A stretch of 33,747 nucleotides of DNA from Laribacter sp. (GTDB taxonomy: Bacteria; Pseudomonadota; Gammaproteobacteria; Burkholderiales; Aquaspirillaceae). A program made the position numbers and the translations under genes. The stretch is taken from NCBI GenBank assembly GCA_018055005.1, contig JAGPIM010000008.1, forward strand, positions 1-33,747, read 5' to 3'. Shown piece after piece: positions 18,279 through 26,291 of the stretch (its first letter is position 1; each line of letters opens with the position of its first letter). A model generated the notes under the pieces. It had not been told where the DNA came from and made no database searches. It worked only from the letters and a program-made list of their open reading frames with translations.

Positions 18279-18311
18279 AAAAGCCCGACAAGATTACTTG
18301 TCGGGCTTTTT
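18279..18311 (+). terminator. Intrinsic terminator of the binding-protein gene
   Basis: A 14-bp stem (AAAAGCCCGACAAG with CTTGTCGGGCTTTT) surrounds the loop ATTA and ends in a T-run. It is a strong rho-independent terminator, also potentially active in reverse. Confidence 0.93.
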
Positions 18312-18592
18312 GCATTTTGACCATCTTCATTGGACGCTATGGACGTTCATCAGGATTTTCAATTCATTGCGTAAATAAAAAATGTATTACATTATTTTTA
18401 TACATTTTACCCATGAATTTCATTATTAGCTTAATAATATTAAGTAGAAAGTCCGGAAAAAGTGTAATTTCCATGAAATCTTTACACTGAAAAAAAACGA
18501 ACGCTGGAACTATGCGTTTTTGAAAATTTCGCCACTTGGCATGTCCCCCGTTTTCCGGCTTTCGACGTTGCAGGTTTCTTGAGCCAGATCAA
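18312..18592. other. AT-rich spacer between convergent terminators
   Basis: This 281-bp stretch is far more AT-rich than the window, and no conventional gene is recognised in it. It contains the near-palindrome CTTAATAATATTAAG (18430-18444). A hairpin with GTGTA/TACAC arms lies at 18462-18487. A 25-codon reading frame (18413-18490) starts with a hydrophobic run and ends in a basic stretch, but lacks a ribosome-binding site. Since both flanking genes converge and end in terminators, no promoter is needed here. Confidence 0.45.
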
Positions 18593-18624
18593 TAAAAAAG
18601 CGCGCAATTCTGTTGCTTGCGCGC
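18593..18624 (-). terminator. Intrinsic terminator of the araC-family gene
   Basis: On the minus strand GCGCGCAA pairs with TTGCGCGC around a nine-base loop and is followed by TTTTTTATT. It lies 35 bp beyond the regulator's stop codon. Confidence 0.88.
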
Positions 18625-18658
18625 AATCAATTTCTGATTCATCCCTCCATCAGTACTT

Positions 18659-19597
18659 TTATGTGGTCAGATCTGATGAAAGCTGCATGTACTGTCGGCG
18701 ATACCGCCCGGGAGCCACCCCCGAAAACTGGCGAAACGCCTTCCCGAAAGCCGCCTCAGATTGATATCCCACCGCAAGGCCGATTTCCCCGGCACTTTGG
18801 TCCGTTTGCTGCAATAACGCACACGCCTTCAACATGCGTAACCGTAAGAGGAATGCGCCGACCCCCATCCCGGCAGACTCAGCAAAATGCCTGGCATAGG
18901 TTGCTCGCGACATGGCTGCCAACTGTCCCAGCTCGGCAATGGTCCAAGGATATTCGGGAGTATCCAGAACCGCCTGCACCGACATAGCCAATCGTGGATG
19001 CCCCAGCAACTTCAGCAAACCCGGAGAGGTATCTGGCCGGCTGCCTTGTTCACGCAACGCCAGCGTCAACAGTACCTGAACCAGCGAAGTGACGATCGCC
19101 ACGGACCCCGGAGCGGATTGTCCGGCCTCCTGCCGAATCCACCCAACCAACGATTGCAGCATTTCCTGCGCCGGAAGACTGGAAAAAGATATCCGCCACG
19201 GCTCTGGCAATCCTGCCAATAGCCAGTCTCCGATACCTGAGCCAAAGCAAAAACGGCCACACAGCAAATCCACTTCAACCAGCGCTCCGTCACCAGACTG
19301 ACATAACGGCAACCAGCCATCGGCACGGCAGGATACCGGCAAGACCGGCAACCGGCGTGGATCGTTATGCACGGCATGAGCACTCCCATGCGGAAGCAGG
19401 ACAAAATCCCCTCCCCTGACCGGAAAAATCCCGGCGGCAGTTTGTACCCAGCATTCACCGGACAGCACCAGATGAAACGGCACGGTCCCCGCTGACTCGT
19501 CATCATGCGGAAGATGAAACCCTCCGGCCAACTGGCAACGCACATCCAGACTCGCCAGCAGGTTTGCCTCCCGCACCAGACTGCTCAATCCATCCAT
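18659..19597 (-). CDS. AraC-family transcriptional regulator (cupin N-terminus)
   Basis: This 312-residue regulator has an N-terminal cupin-like sensing domain, with FHLVLSGECWVQ and GDFVLLPHGSAH as the typical AraC 'cupin_6' pattern. A C-terminal double helix-turn-helix domain lies at about 205-300 (WTIAELGQLAAMSRATYARHFAES, and GEIGLAVGYQSEAAFGKAFRQFSGVAPGRYR). It is transcribed divergently from the small AhpD-like gene across 112 bp, which makes that gene the probable target. This arrangement of an AraC/cupin_6 regulator beside a CMD-fold or oxidoreductase gene is common in proteobacteria. The effector is unknown. Confidence 0.9.
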   Translation of the reverse strand: MDGLSSLVREANLLASLDVRCQLAGGFHLPHDDESAGTVPFHLVLSGECWVQTAAGIFPVRGGDFVLLPHGSAHAVHNDPRRLPVLPVSCRADGWLPLCQSGDGALVEVDLLCGRFCFGSGIGDWLLAGLPEPWRISFSSLPAQEMLQSLVGWIRQEAGQSAPGSVAIVTSLVQVLLTLALREQGSRPDTSPGLLKLLGHPRLAMSVQAVLDTPEYPWTIAELGQLAAMSRATYARHFAESAGMGVGAFLLRLRMLKACALLQQTDQSAGEIGLAVGYQSEAAFGKAFRQFSGVAPGRYRRQYMQLSSDLTT

Positions 19598-19709
19598 GAG
19601 ACGATCACGCCAAAAATTGAGGTTTTAACGCATTCAATCATAACCGTACCGGCGGGATACTGCGTCAGGCAACAACGCAGATCCCACCCCGTTATGAAAG
19701 GAATGCATC

Positions 19710-20042
19710 ATGATCGACTGGAAAAACTACCGTCAGGAACTGGCTGGACGCATTGGTGAAATCGGTCGCCTGAGCCCGGATACTGTACGCGGATACCAGA
19801 CTCTGGCTGGAGCCGGCCAGAAAACGGCCCGTCTGGATGGAAAAACGCGTGAACTGATTTCTCTGGCGGTGGCGGTGACCACACGCTGCGATGGCTGCAT
19901 CAGCTTTCACAGTGCAGCAGCGCTGGAACAAGGAGCCAGCCGCGAAGAAATTGCCGAAGCACTCGGGGTCGCTGTGGCCATGAATGCCGGTGCGGCCATG
20001 GTGTACTCTGCCCGGGTCATGGACGCAATTGATGCAAAATGA
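19710..20042 (+). CDS. Carboxymuconolactone decarboxylase/AhpD-like protein
   Basis: This 110-residue CMD-fold protein has the AhpD-type redox motif TTRCDGCISFH (Cys60, Cys63, His67). That suggests thiol peroxidase or alkylhydroperoxidase-like chemistry rather than true decarboxylase activity. Length is that of a typical small YurZ/AhpD-like protein, which oligomerises. An AAAGGA ribosome-binding site precedes the ATG. It diverges from the AraC regulator, which probably controls it. The physiological substrate is not evident. Confidence 0.9.
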   Translation: MIDWKNYRQELAGRIGEIGRLSPDTVRGYQTLAGAGQKTARLDGKTRELISLAVAVTTRCDGCISFHSAAALEQGASREEIAEALGVAVAMNAGAAMVYSARVMDAIDAK

Positions 20043-20634
20043 TTTGCGCCGGTTTTCCTGAAAGCAAAAGCAGGCTTGCACTTGCAGCCCTGCCTTGAAT
20101 GACAGGCCAAACCCGATACAGCAGCAAGGTCCGGCAGCATCCGCCTGCGCACTGCGCAGACAGACCGGATCTTGCGTTGAGCAGCGGCGGCAGGTGGCGA
20201 GCCTGTTTGCGGAGCTTGACGATCATCAGGGCCGGGCCTGTAGCATTTTCAGAAGCCAAGCCCTCTCGGGCAAGGAGCAGTGTCCAGATGCATCAGCCCA
20301 GACAAGCATCAGGGATACGGCAAACAGAGGGCATCAAGCTGCCATTAGACAAGAATGCACAGGCTCTGTGTATCGGCCAGCGTCACACATGGCCCTGCAT
20401 TCGCCCCCTCCTAAAAGGAGAACAACCGGGCCGTTACATCAACTCTCAAGATTTTGATATGAATGGATATTTTTGCGACACGCCTCATGGCGGCCATCTC
20501 ATTGCAGAAAAAAGCATCGTACAGCAGACGCCGCGCATGAAGCCGAACCCTGTACGATTCTTTTTTGCACGGAACACCGTCAACCATCAGTGACCATCCG
20601 GTGGGTTCATATCCTCATCGCAGCCAGGGACTCC
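20043..20634. other. 592-bp gap without a recognised gene
   Basis: Both strands contain open frames, but none has a family signature, plausible ribosome-binding site or normal composition. The one discrete signal is a terminator-like hairpin at 20516-20566. The stretch could be a decayed gene or could encode a small RNA ending at that hairpin; nothing visible proves either. Confidence 0.5.
20516..20566 (+). terminator. Terminator-like hairpin with T-run
   Basis: ATCGTACAG (20516-20524) pairs perfectly with CTGTACGAT (20550-20558), and TCTTTTTT follows. The 25-base loop is long for a classical terminator, though it may fold further. It lies nearly 500 bp after the nearest upstream stop codon, so it may belong to an unannotated transcript. 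Confidence 0.5.
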
Positions 20635-20991
20635 ATGTACGAATCGCAGCCGACGCCCCCTCTTCCGGTACGCCAGTTTACGCTCCGTCTGGCCCGGCAT
20701 ATCGCCATTGCCCTCATGCTGGTCATGCTGTCACTGTTGATCGGCATGGCTGGCTACAGGCATTTTGAAAGCATGTCCTGGCTGGATGCCTTTCTCAATT
20801 CCGCCATGCTGCTGGGTGGCATGGGCCCGGTTAAAACCGAGGGGCTGACGGATGCCGGCAAACTGTTTGCCGGTCTTTACGCACTTTATGCCGGCCTGTT
20901 ATTCATCGCGGTCATGGGCATTGTCCTGACGCCAGTGGTACACCGGATTCTGCACCGTTTCCACTGGGAAACACGGGGTGGAAGCAAATAG
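20635..20991 (+). CDS. Small two-helix membrane protein, ion-channel-like layout
   Basis: This 118-residue protein has two transmembrane helices, about residues 20-40 (HIAIALMLVMLSLLIGMAGY) and 82-104 (LFAGLYALYAGLLFIAVMGIVLT). Between them lies a re-entrant-looking segment, WLDAFLNSAMLLGGMGPV. The order helix, WLDA...(S/T)...GG-G, 'aGKLFA.lYAL.aGLLF' is that of two-helix potassium-channel subunits (Ion_trans_2). However, the TVGYGD selectivity filter is replaced by LGGMGPV. I chose the ATG at 20635 because hydrophobic content begins after it and CAGGGA precedes it. I do not know a characterised homologue, so a channel role is inference from layout alone. Confidence 0.7.
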   Translation: MYESQPTPPLPVRQFTLRLARHIAIALMLVMLSLLIGMAGYRHFESMSWLDAFLNSAMLLGGMGPVKTEGLTDAGKLFAGLYALYAGLLFIAVMGIVLTPVVHRILHRFHWETRGGSK

Positions 20992-21049
20992 CCTGGTCAT
21001 CCACCCTGCCCTGAGTCAAAGACCGCCCTTGCTTGTCACGGCGTTGCCG

Positions 21050-21430
21050 TTATCCCAATACGCCCTCATGCGGCGCAAAAACATGACCACCATAACCGAT
21101 GCGTGACGAGTCAGCATCCAGCCAGATGGTATGAGTCCGGTTTCTGGCAACAGATGAAGCACCTTCCGCACAAGTTGCCAGCAACTGGTGCTCCCCCTTG
21201 AGAACCGCCGGACAAACTGACGTCTGGACCTCTCCGCTCAGTGGCATTACGCGCACATGCCAGACACGAAACTGGTCCTGATGCCGTTCCACCGTCAAGA
21301 AACGGTCCTGATGGCGGACGGACTGCCAGCGCCCCTCACTCCAGTGCGACTCCTCAGTCCATTCGCAATATGCCAGCCCGCCCGCCACCAGCAGGGTCAA
21401 TACCGACAATACCAAATGGATTTTTTTCAT
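21050..21430 (-). CDS. Small exported protein of unknown function
   Basis: This 126-residue protein begins with a signal-like sequence (MKKIHLVLSVLTLLVAGGLAY). Cleavage may occur around Gly-Leu-Ala; no lipobox fits well, although a Cys follows. The mature part is Trp/His-rich at its start (CEWTEESHWSEGRWQSVRHQ) and has two further cysteines that could form a disulfide. I do not recognise the family. The ATG at 21430 is preferred because it starts the signal peptide. It is transcribed toward the channel-like gene (convergent). Confidence 0.65.
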   Translation of the reverse strand: MKKIHLVLSVLTLLVAGGLAYCEWTEESHWSEGRWQSVRHQDRFLTVERHQDQFRVWHVRVMPLSGEVQTSVCPAVLKGEHQLLATCAEGASSVARNRTHTIWLDADSSRIGYGGHVFAPHEGVLG

Positions 21431-21602
21431 GTCACTCACCCGCAAAAATCATACAACCAATTGAAGTTGCAGGAATTATTACCCGTTCAATCAGCAAAGG
21501 AGCAAGGAGTGAATTATTACCAGCATTATTTGGTCAATAAATTTAACCTAATGATGGTCTGGAGTCAGTCATCTGACCAGCTTCCAGCCAAAAATCACCT
21601 CA

Positions 21603-22547
21603 TCAAACCAAAGGCTGGATATCCAATTTCTTCCAGCTGGCATGAAAGCAGGACCCCAGATAATCCAGCAGCGGGTCATTCCTGTCCCGCCGATGGCGCA
21701 CGATATGCAGGGACAGGCTGATGCCCTCAAGCGGTACCGGACAAATCCGCAATTGCTGGTGATAACGGAACAGCCGGGTCGAAGTTTGCGGCAGGACCGC
21801 TACCAGCGGAGATTCGCTGACCACAAAAGGAATGGACAACAGGCTGGCACTGCGCACCACGATGCGCCGCGGAGGCAAGCCGCGCGCGGCCAGCATTTGG
21901 TCAAAACGGCTCAGGGTCGCGCCGGCATAAGTGGAATGAATGTGCGGTTGCGCCAGGATCTCATGGATACCGGGATTTTCTCCCAGCGGCACCCGCTCCG
22001 GATTGAATACGCAATCGTAAGGCACGTGCCCCAGAGGCTCGCCGATAAAGTCGTTCTCCAGCGCGGGGAAATGATCGATGGCCAGCCGGACTTCGCCATG
22101 CTGCAACAATTCAAGCTGTCGGAGCGGCCCGCCAGACTGTACGGACAATTGCAGTCCCGGTGCATGCATACGCAAGTGCTCTACCAAAGACGGCAACAGG
22201 CAGGATTCCAGCGAGGCCGACAGGGCAATCCGCATTTCCTGCACCACGGTTGCTGGATCAAATTCCGGCTGGCCACGGGTCAGCGCATCAATCCTCAGCA
22301 GAAACGGCCGGATTTCAGCAGCAATGGCCAAGGCATGACTGGTCGGCTCCATGCGCCCGTGACTGCGGAACAGGATTTCATCCCCCAGAAGTTCGCGCAG
22401 GCGAGCCAGGGCATGACTCATGGCAGGCTGACCAATAAAAAGCCGTTTGGCGGCACCACTGACACTGCGCTCCTGCACCAACGCATCCAGTGCTACCAGT
22501 AAATTGAGGTCAATCTGGCGAAACTTGCCGTGCAAGATATCATTCAT
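21603..22547 (-). CDS. LysR-family transcriptional regulator
   Basis: This 314-residue LysR-type regulator has the standard N-terminal winged helix-turn-helix at about residues 12-70 (IDLNLLVALDALVQERSVSGAAKRLFIGQPAMSHALARLRELLGDEILFR as the recognisable block). A substrate-binding-like effector domain follows. It resembles the NodD/LeuO/PcpR-like branch by the N-terminal 'DLNLLVALDALVQERSV' style. It is transcribed divergently from an MFS exporter gene over 90 bp, and its probable operator lies in that gap, so it most likely controls the exporter. The inducer is unknown. Confidence 0.93.
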   Translation of the reverse strand: MNDILHGKFRQIDLNLLVALDALVQERSVSGAAKRLFIGQPAMSHALARLRELLGDEILFRSHGRMEPTSHALAIAAEIRPFLLRIDALTRGQPEFDPATVVQEMRIALSASLESCLLPSLVEHLRMHAPGLQLSVQSGGPLRQLELLQHGEVRLAIDHFPALENDFIGEPLGHVPYDCVFNPERVPLGENPGIHEILAQPHIHSTYAGATLSRFDQMLAARGLPPRRIVVRSASLLSIPFVVSESPLVAVLPQTSTRLFRYHQQLRICPVPLEGISLSLHIVRHRRDRNDPLLDYLGSCFHASWKKLDIQPLV

Positions 22548-22560
22548 ATCGATACATCAG

Positions 22561-22575
22561 ATCAATCCAATTGAT
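22561..22575. promoter_or_regulatory. Probable LysR operator
   Basis: ATCAAT-CCA-ATTGAT is a perfect inverted repeat of six bases with a three-base centre. Its arms extend with ATCAG on the left and TGATG on the right. It sits 14 bp from the LysR start and 62 bp from the MFS start, the usual position for a LysR site (T-N11-A class). Confidence 0.6.
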
Positions 22576-22637
22576 TTTGATGATGTTAGCGCGATTTTTA
22601 CAATACGCATGGTGTTTATTCATTTGCCAAGCGTTCA

Positions 22638-24143
22638 ATGTCCGCCACTCTGGCCCCCGCCTCAGCCCCTGAAACACCCGCCTTGCACCCCACACCGGGA
22701 TTCCTGCTGTTTCTCGCCTCCATGACCAGTCTGGAGTTTTTGCAGACCGGCATGATCAACTTTGCCGCCCGTCCCCTGATCGCCGGCGTGCACGGATCAC
22801 CGCAAGGCTTCAGCCTCGCGGCCACCATTTACTCGGTCGCGGCCATCGCCATGCTGCTGCAACACCGCTGGCTGGCAGAAAGGTTGGGATACCGCCGCTT
22901 TACCTTGCTGTCACTGGCACTGTTTGGTACCGGTGCCCTGCTCTGCGCCGAGGCTGGGTCCATCGAGATGTTCTGGGCCGGCCGCCTGCTGCAAGGTGCC
23001 GGCGGCGCCACGTTCTTTTGTGCCGGACGCATCATCTGCAATTCAGTCAGGGCGGAATCACGTCCCAGGGCACTGATCGCCTTCATCATTGCCTTGATGG
23101 GCAGTGCATCGCTGGCACCACTGCTCAGCGCCTGGAGCATTACTCATGCCAGCTGGCGAGCCATTTTCTGGGGCATGCTGCCACTGGTCATGATCGTGGC
23201 CTTGCTGGCCAATCGGCACATGCCCAAAGACGTCGAAGGCCGCCGTGATGGCAAAGAACCCTTCCAGTGGAAAATCATGATCGGACTGGTGCTGGGTGTC
23301 GGCGCCATACAGTTCGCCATCCAGCGCGTGCGCTTCGACCTGTTCAGCCATCCGCTGCCGATTGTCGCCATGGCCATCATTGGCCTGCTTGTCGTGCTGT
23401 GGTTCAGCAATCGCCAGCAGCGCCGTCCGATGCCTTTGATCGACTACCGCCAGCTGGCACATGCACGTTTTCTGGTCGGCATGCTCTGTTACGGTTTTGG
23501 CTACGTGGTGATGAACGCCAACGGCTATCTGATGCCGCACCTGCTGCAACAGGCACTCGGCATGAGCGTACTGGTCAGCGGTTATCTGCTGGCCCTTGCC
23601 TCCCTTGGCAGCCTGGGGGGCGAATTCGTACTGATCCGGATGATGCCGCGCCGGCAAGGGCACAAAATCTACATGATGGCCGGGCTGGTCCTGCTGATTC
23701 TGTACGGGCTGTTAAGCGCCAGTTTTTCGGGCCGGACTCCGTGGGAGCTGCTGGCCTTGAATGCATTGACGGGTGGTGTGTTCATGTCCTTTTTCATGGG
23801 ACCGGTTGCCCGTGGCGCCTTCCAGAACATGGATGCCCGCACGTTTTCACATGCCTATCAGACCAAGAACATCATCCGTGAAATTGCCGGCTCGACCGGT
23901 ATTACCCTTGCCACGCTGTTTTTGCAGTTGCGCAGCAGTGCCCACTACCAGCAACTGGCTACTGATGATCGCCCGAACATGTTTGCCCATAGCGACGGCC
24001 TGCTGACCAGCACCTTGCAACCGCTTCTGCACGGAACGGAAATGCGGGCGATGTTGCTGGCGTGTGCTGACTACCACTACGCACTGACCATCACCGCCCT
24101 GCTGGTCTTGCTGCTGGTCTGGCGACAGAAAGTCTACGGCTGA
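22638..24143 (+). CDS. MFS transporter, EmrB/QacA-like (14 helices)
   Basis: This 501-residue inner-membrane transporter has about 14 hydrophobic helices, as in the DHA2 drug:proton antiporter branch. Motif A-like sequence appears as LAERLGYRRFTLLSLALFGTGALLC and motif C-like sequence near LMGSASLAPLLSAW. The second half has typical paired helices and ends RQKVYG. Expected cargo is a toxic organic compound exported by proton antiport, but specificity cannot be read. It lacks a strong ribosome-binding site. It is divergent from a LysR regulator, which suggests inducible expression. No membrane-fusion or outer-membrane partner gene is adjacent. Confidence 0.9.
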   Translation: MSATLAPASAPETPALHPTPGFLLFLASMTSLEFLQTGMINFAARPLIAGVHGSPQGFSLAATIYSVAAIAMLLQHRWLAERLGYRRFTLLSLALFGTGALLCAEAGSIEMFWAGRLLQGAGGATFFCAGRIICNSVRAESRPRALIAFIIALMGSASLAPLLSAWSITHASWRAIFWGMLPLVMIVALLANRHMPKDVEGRRDGKEPFQWKIMIGLVLGVGAIQFAIQRVRFDLFSHPLPIVAMAIIGLLVVLWFSNRQQRRPMPLIDYRQLAHARFLVGMLCYGFGYVVMNANGYLMPHLLQQALGMSVLVSGYLLALASLGSLGGEFVLIRMMPRRQGHKIYMMAGLVLLILYGLLSASFSGRTPWELLALNALTGGVFMSFFMGPVARGAFQNMDARTFSHAYQTKNIIREIAGSTGITLATLFLQLRSSAHYQQLATDDRPNMFAHSDGLLTSTLQPLLHGTEMRAMLLACADYHYALTITALLVLLLVWRQKVYG

Positions 24144-24191
24144 GCATGAAAAGCCTGACGGAGACCACACCGGGCCATGACGACGGGCAGA

Positions 24192-24340
24192 CATCATTCC
24201 GCAGGATTTATTGCGCCAGAGATAATGGCTGGTTTCCGGGAAAGCGTGCTTGCGGCACAACTCGGCTACGGGCATGCCGGATTCTGCCTCGCGCAGGAAG
24301 CCGATGATCTGTTCTTCTCTTCGGTGAATCGTTTCTTCAT
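24192..24340 (-). pseudogene. IS3-family OrfA fragment, frameshifted
   Basis: On the minus strand the ATG at 24340 opens MKKRFTEE, and another frame continues QIIGFLREAESGMPVAELCRKH and SHYLWRNKSCGM. Together these are the first 50 or so residues of an IS3-family OrfA (IS407-type helix-turn-helix). A tandem duplication of five bases (GAAGA on the minus strand, 24313-24322) separates the two frames. The rest of OrfA, all of OrfB and both ends of the element are missing. It is a dead remnant. Confidence 0.85.
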
Positions 24341-24674
24341 GTCCAATCTCTGTATATGGTTGATTGGACTCTAAAGCCATGTGCCACCCAATTCCGGGGA
24401 GACGCCAAGAGAGCAGAGAAGCAACCCGATGGCTGGACTGCGTGCCCCTTGGACGAAACCCGTCATATACAAGACCTGAGGTGGCTGGTGTAACCACCGC
24501 AGAGCCTTGGCAACAAACGGGAAAAGAATGACTCACGCCCAGTGCCGGTGCCGTTTGATCACTTGTGCAGTCACGGCTTCGGGATTGCAGGTAACGGTCG
24601 TAGTGTCCGGCATGACAGATGACCAGCAACGCAAGCCATCCGACGGGCAAAACCTGCGGGCGCCTTGCTTGCTT
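24341..24674. other. Non-coding stretch beyond the IS3 fragment
   Basis: No gene is recognised. GTCCAATC (24341-24348) and GATTGGAC (24362-24369) form a perfect inverted repeat directly upstream of the fragment's start codon. A short GGTGG/CCACC hairpin lies at 24480-24498. The rest shows no identifiable feature. Confidence 0.4.
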
Positions 24675-25361
24675 TCAGGGGATGGCCACGAAGTTCATGC
24701 GGCGCTGGATGATCCTCGTTTTGCGCAGCAGGGTTTTGTCATTGCGGTGGGTATCGTAATAGCGCGGATTGGGTACCATGGCTGCAAGCTTGGCTGCCTG
24801 ACCGGCAGACAGCCTGGATGCAGGCACCCGAAAGTAATGTCTGGCAGCAGATTCGGCCCCGAACACACCGTCCCCCCACTCGATCACATTCAGGTAAATC
24901 TCGAAAATCCTGCGTTTATCCATGACGGACTCCAGCATGACGGTAATCAGGGCCTCTTCGGCCTTGCGCCATGGCGTACGCCTGGAGGACAGGAAAAGGT
25001 TTTTGGCCAACTGCTGGCTGATGGTCGACCCACCGGCAACAATCCGGCCTTTTTGCAGGTTTTTTTCCCAGGCGGTCTGGATACCTTCCCAGTCGAACCC
25101 TTCATGCTGAAGGAATTTGGCATCCTCGCTGGCAACGATGGCCCGTTTGAGTTGCGGCGAAATGCGTCCGTAGTCCACCCAGCGGTAACGCAACTCGGCG
25201 TCCGGATTGGCTTCAGCCAGCCGCGCCTGCTGCTCGTCCATGAAGGCCGTTGTCGCCGGATTGCTCCATTTCCAGTAGACGATGTGCCCGAAAATCCAGA
25301 GCTGATACAGCAAAAACAGGGCAAGCAGTGCTGCAACCCCACGGAGAATCCACTTCAGCAC
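24675..25361 (-). CDS. mtgA: Monofunctional peptidoglycan glycosyltransferase MtgA
   Basis: This 228-residue family 51 glycosyltransferase polymerises lipid II into glycan strands at the outer face of the inner membrane. A single N-terminal transmembrane anchor (residues 3-25) is followed by the catalytic domain. Glu79 lies in the signature AIVASEDAKF, and the second conserved block GGSTISQQLAKNLFL and the later block KRRIFEIYLNVIEWGDGVFGAE are also visible. No transpeptidase domain is present, which distinguishes it from bifunctional penicillin-binding proteins. It follows aroE by 76 bp on the same strand, so rhodanese, aroE and mtgA may be cotranscribed. Confidence 0.95.
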   Translation of the reverse strand: MLKWILRGVAALLALFLLYQLWIFGHIVYWKWSNPATTAFMDEQQARLAEANPDAELRYRWVDYGRISPQLKRAIVASEDAKFLQHEGFDWEGIQTAWEKNLQKGRIVAGGSTISQQLAKNLFLSSRRTPWRKAEEALITVMLESVMDKRRIFEIYLNVIEWGDGVFGAESAARHYFRVPASRLSAGQAAKLAAMVPNPRYYDTHRNDKTLLRKTRIIQRRMNFVAIP

Positions 25362-25437
25362 GCTTTCGCTCCGGAATGAAAGAGAGGCAAGGATAGCGAC
25401 CTGTCCCTGCCTCGTGTAACTGCAAATGCAACAAAAT

Positions 25438-26259
25438 TTATGCCAGACGCTCGCGCAGGCTGTTCATGACAAGGCGGGTATTCGGTCGTCCGCCATGCCA
25501 GATATGCCAGGATTCGGCCGCCTGCTCGACCAGCATGCCCAGCCCGTCCGACAGCATGCCGGCGCGCTCGGCCTGCCCACGAGCCAGAAACGGCGTCAGG
25601 CCCTTGCCATACACCATGTCGTAAACCAGCTCGCTGCCTGCCAGCAGGCCGGCAGGCAGTGGCAGGTCATTGCCGGACAGGCCGGTGGAGGTGCCATTGA
25701 TGACAATATCAAACTGCTGACCCGCAAGGTCATCGTACCCGGCCGCATTGACCTCGCCCCACTGGGCAAAATGCGTGACCAGTGCTTCCGCCTTGGCGAC
25801 GGTCCGGTTGGCTACGGTCAGACTGGCAGGATGTTGTGCGAGCAAGGGCTGCAAGACTCCTCGCACCGCACCACCGGCCCCGAGCAGCAACAGACGCTTG
25901 CCCTGTATCCGGACATCCAGATTATCGACGATGTCACGTACCAGCCCGACACCATCGGTATTGTCTCCCTGGATCTGGCCATCCCTGAAAGTCAGGGTAT
26001 TGACTGCATCGGCAGCGCGCGCGCGTTCGGTCAGTGCTCCGGACAGCTGGCAGGCCTCCAGCTTGAAAGGCAGCGTGACATTCAGCCCTTTGCCGCCCCG
26101 GCCAATGAATTGACGGACTGCGGCTTCAAACCCGTCCAGCGGTGCCCGCAGGCGCTCGTAATCGAGTCCGAGACCGGTCTGGCGGGCGAATTCCTGATGA
26201 ATGAAAGGCGACTGACTATGGTCAATCGGGTGGCCGATAACGGCATACAGTTCGGTCAT
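25438..26259 (-). CDS. aroE: Shikimate dehydrogenase
   Basis: This 273-residue NADP-dependent enzyme reduces 3-dehydroshikimate to shikimate in aromatic amino-acid and folate precursor synthesis. Substrate-binding SQSPFIH is near residues 15-21. Catalytic Lys66 lies in NVTLPFK and Asp102 in DNTDGVG. The glycine-rich nucleotide loop GAGGAVRG is at 127-134, and ANRTVAKA follows as the NADP-binding basic patch. Start and length are standard. It sits between the rhodanese gene (32 bp upstream) and mtgA, the latter a frequent neighbour of aroE in betaproteobacteria. Confidence 0.96.
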   Translation of the reverse strand: MTELYAVIGHPIDHSQSPFIHQEFARQTGLGLDYERLRAPLDGFEAAVRQFIGRGGKGLNVTLPFKLEACQLSGALTERARAADAVNTLTFRDGQIQGDNTDGVGLVRDIVDNLDVRIQGKRLLLLGAGGAVRGVLQPLLAQHPASLTVANRTVAKAEALVTHFAQWGEVNAAGYDDLAGQQFDIVINGTSTGLSGNDLPLPAGLLAGSELVYDMVYGKGLTPFLARGQAERAGMLSDGLGMLVEQAAESWHIWHGGRPNTRLVMNSLRERLA

Positions 26260-26291
26260 TGTCTCAAGCTCTCAGATCGTAAAAAAACAGC

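Noticed and set aside
20099-20593. 164-codon plus-strand frame in the gap
   Set aside because: Composition and residue pattern are not protein-like, with no family signature; it runs through the terminator-like hairpin.
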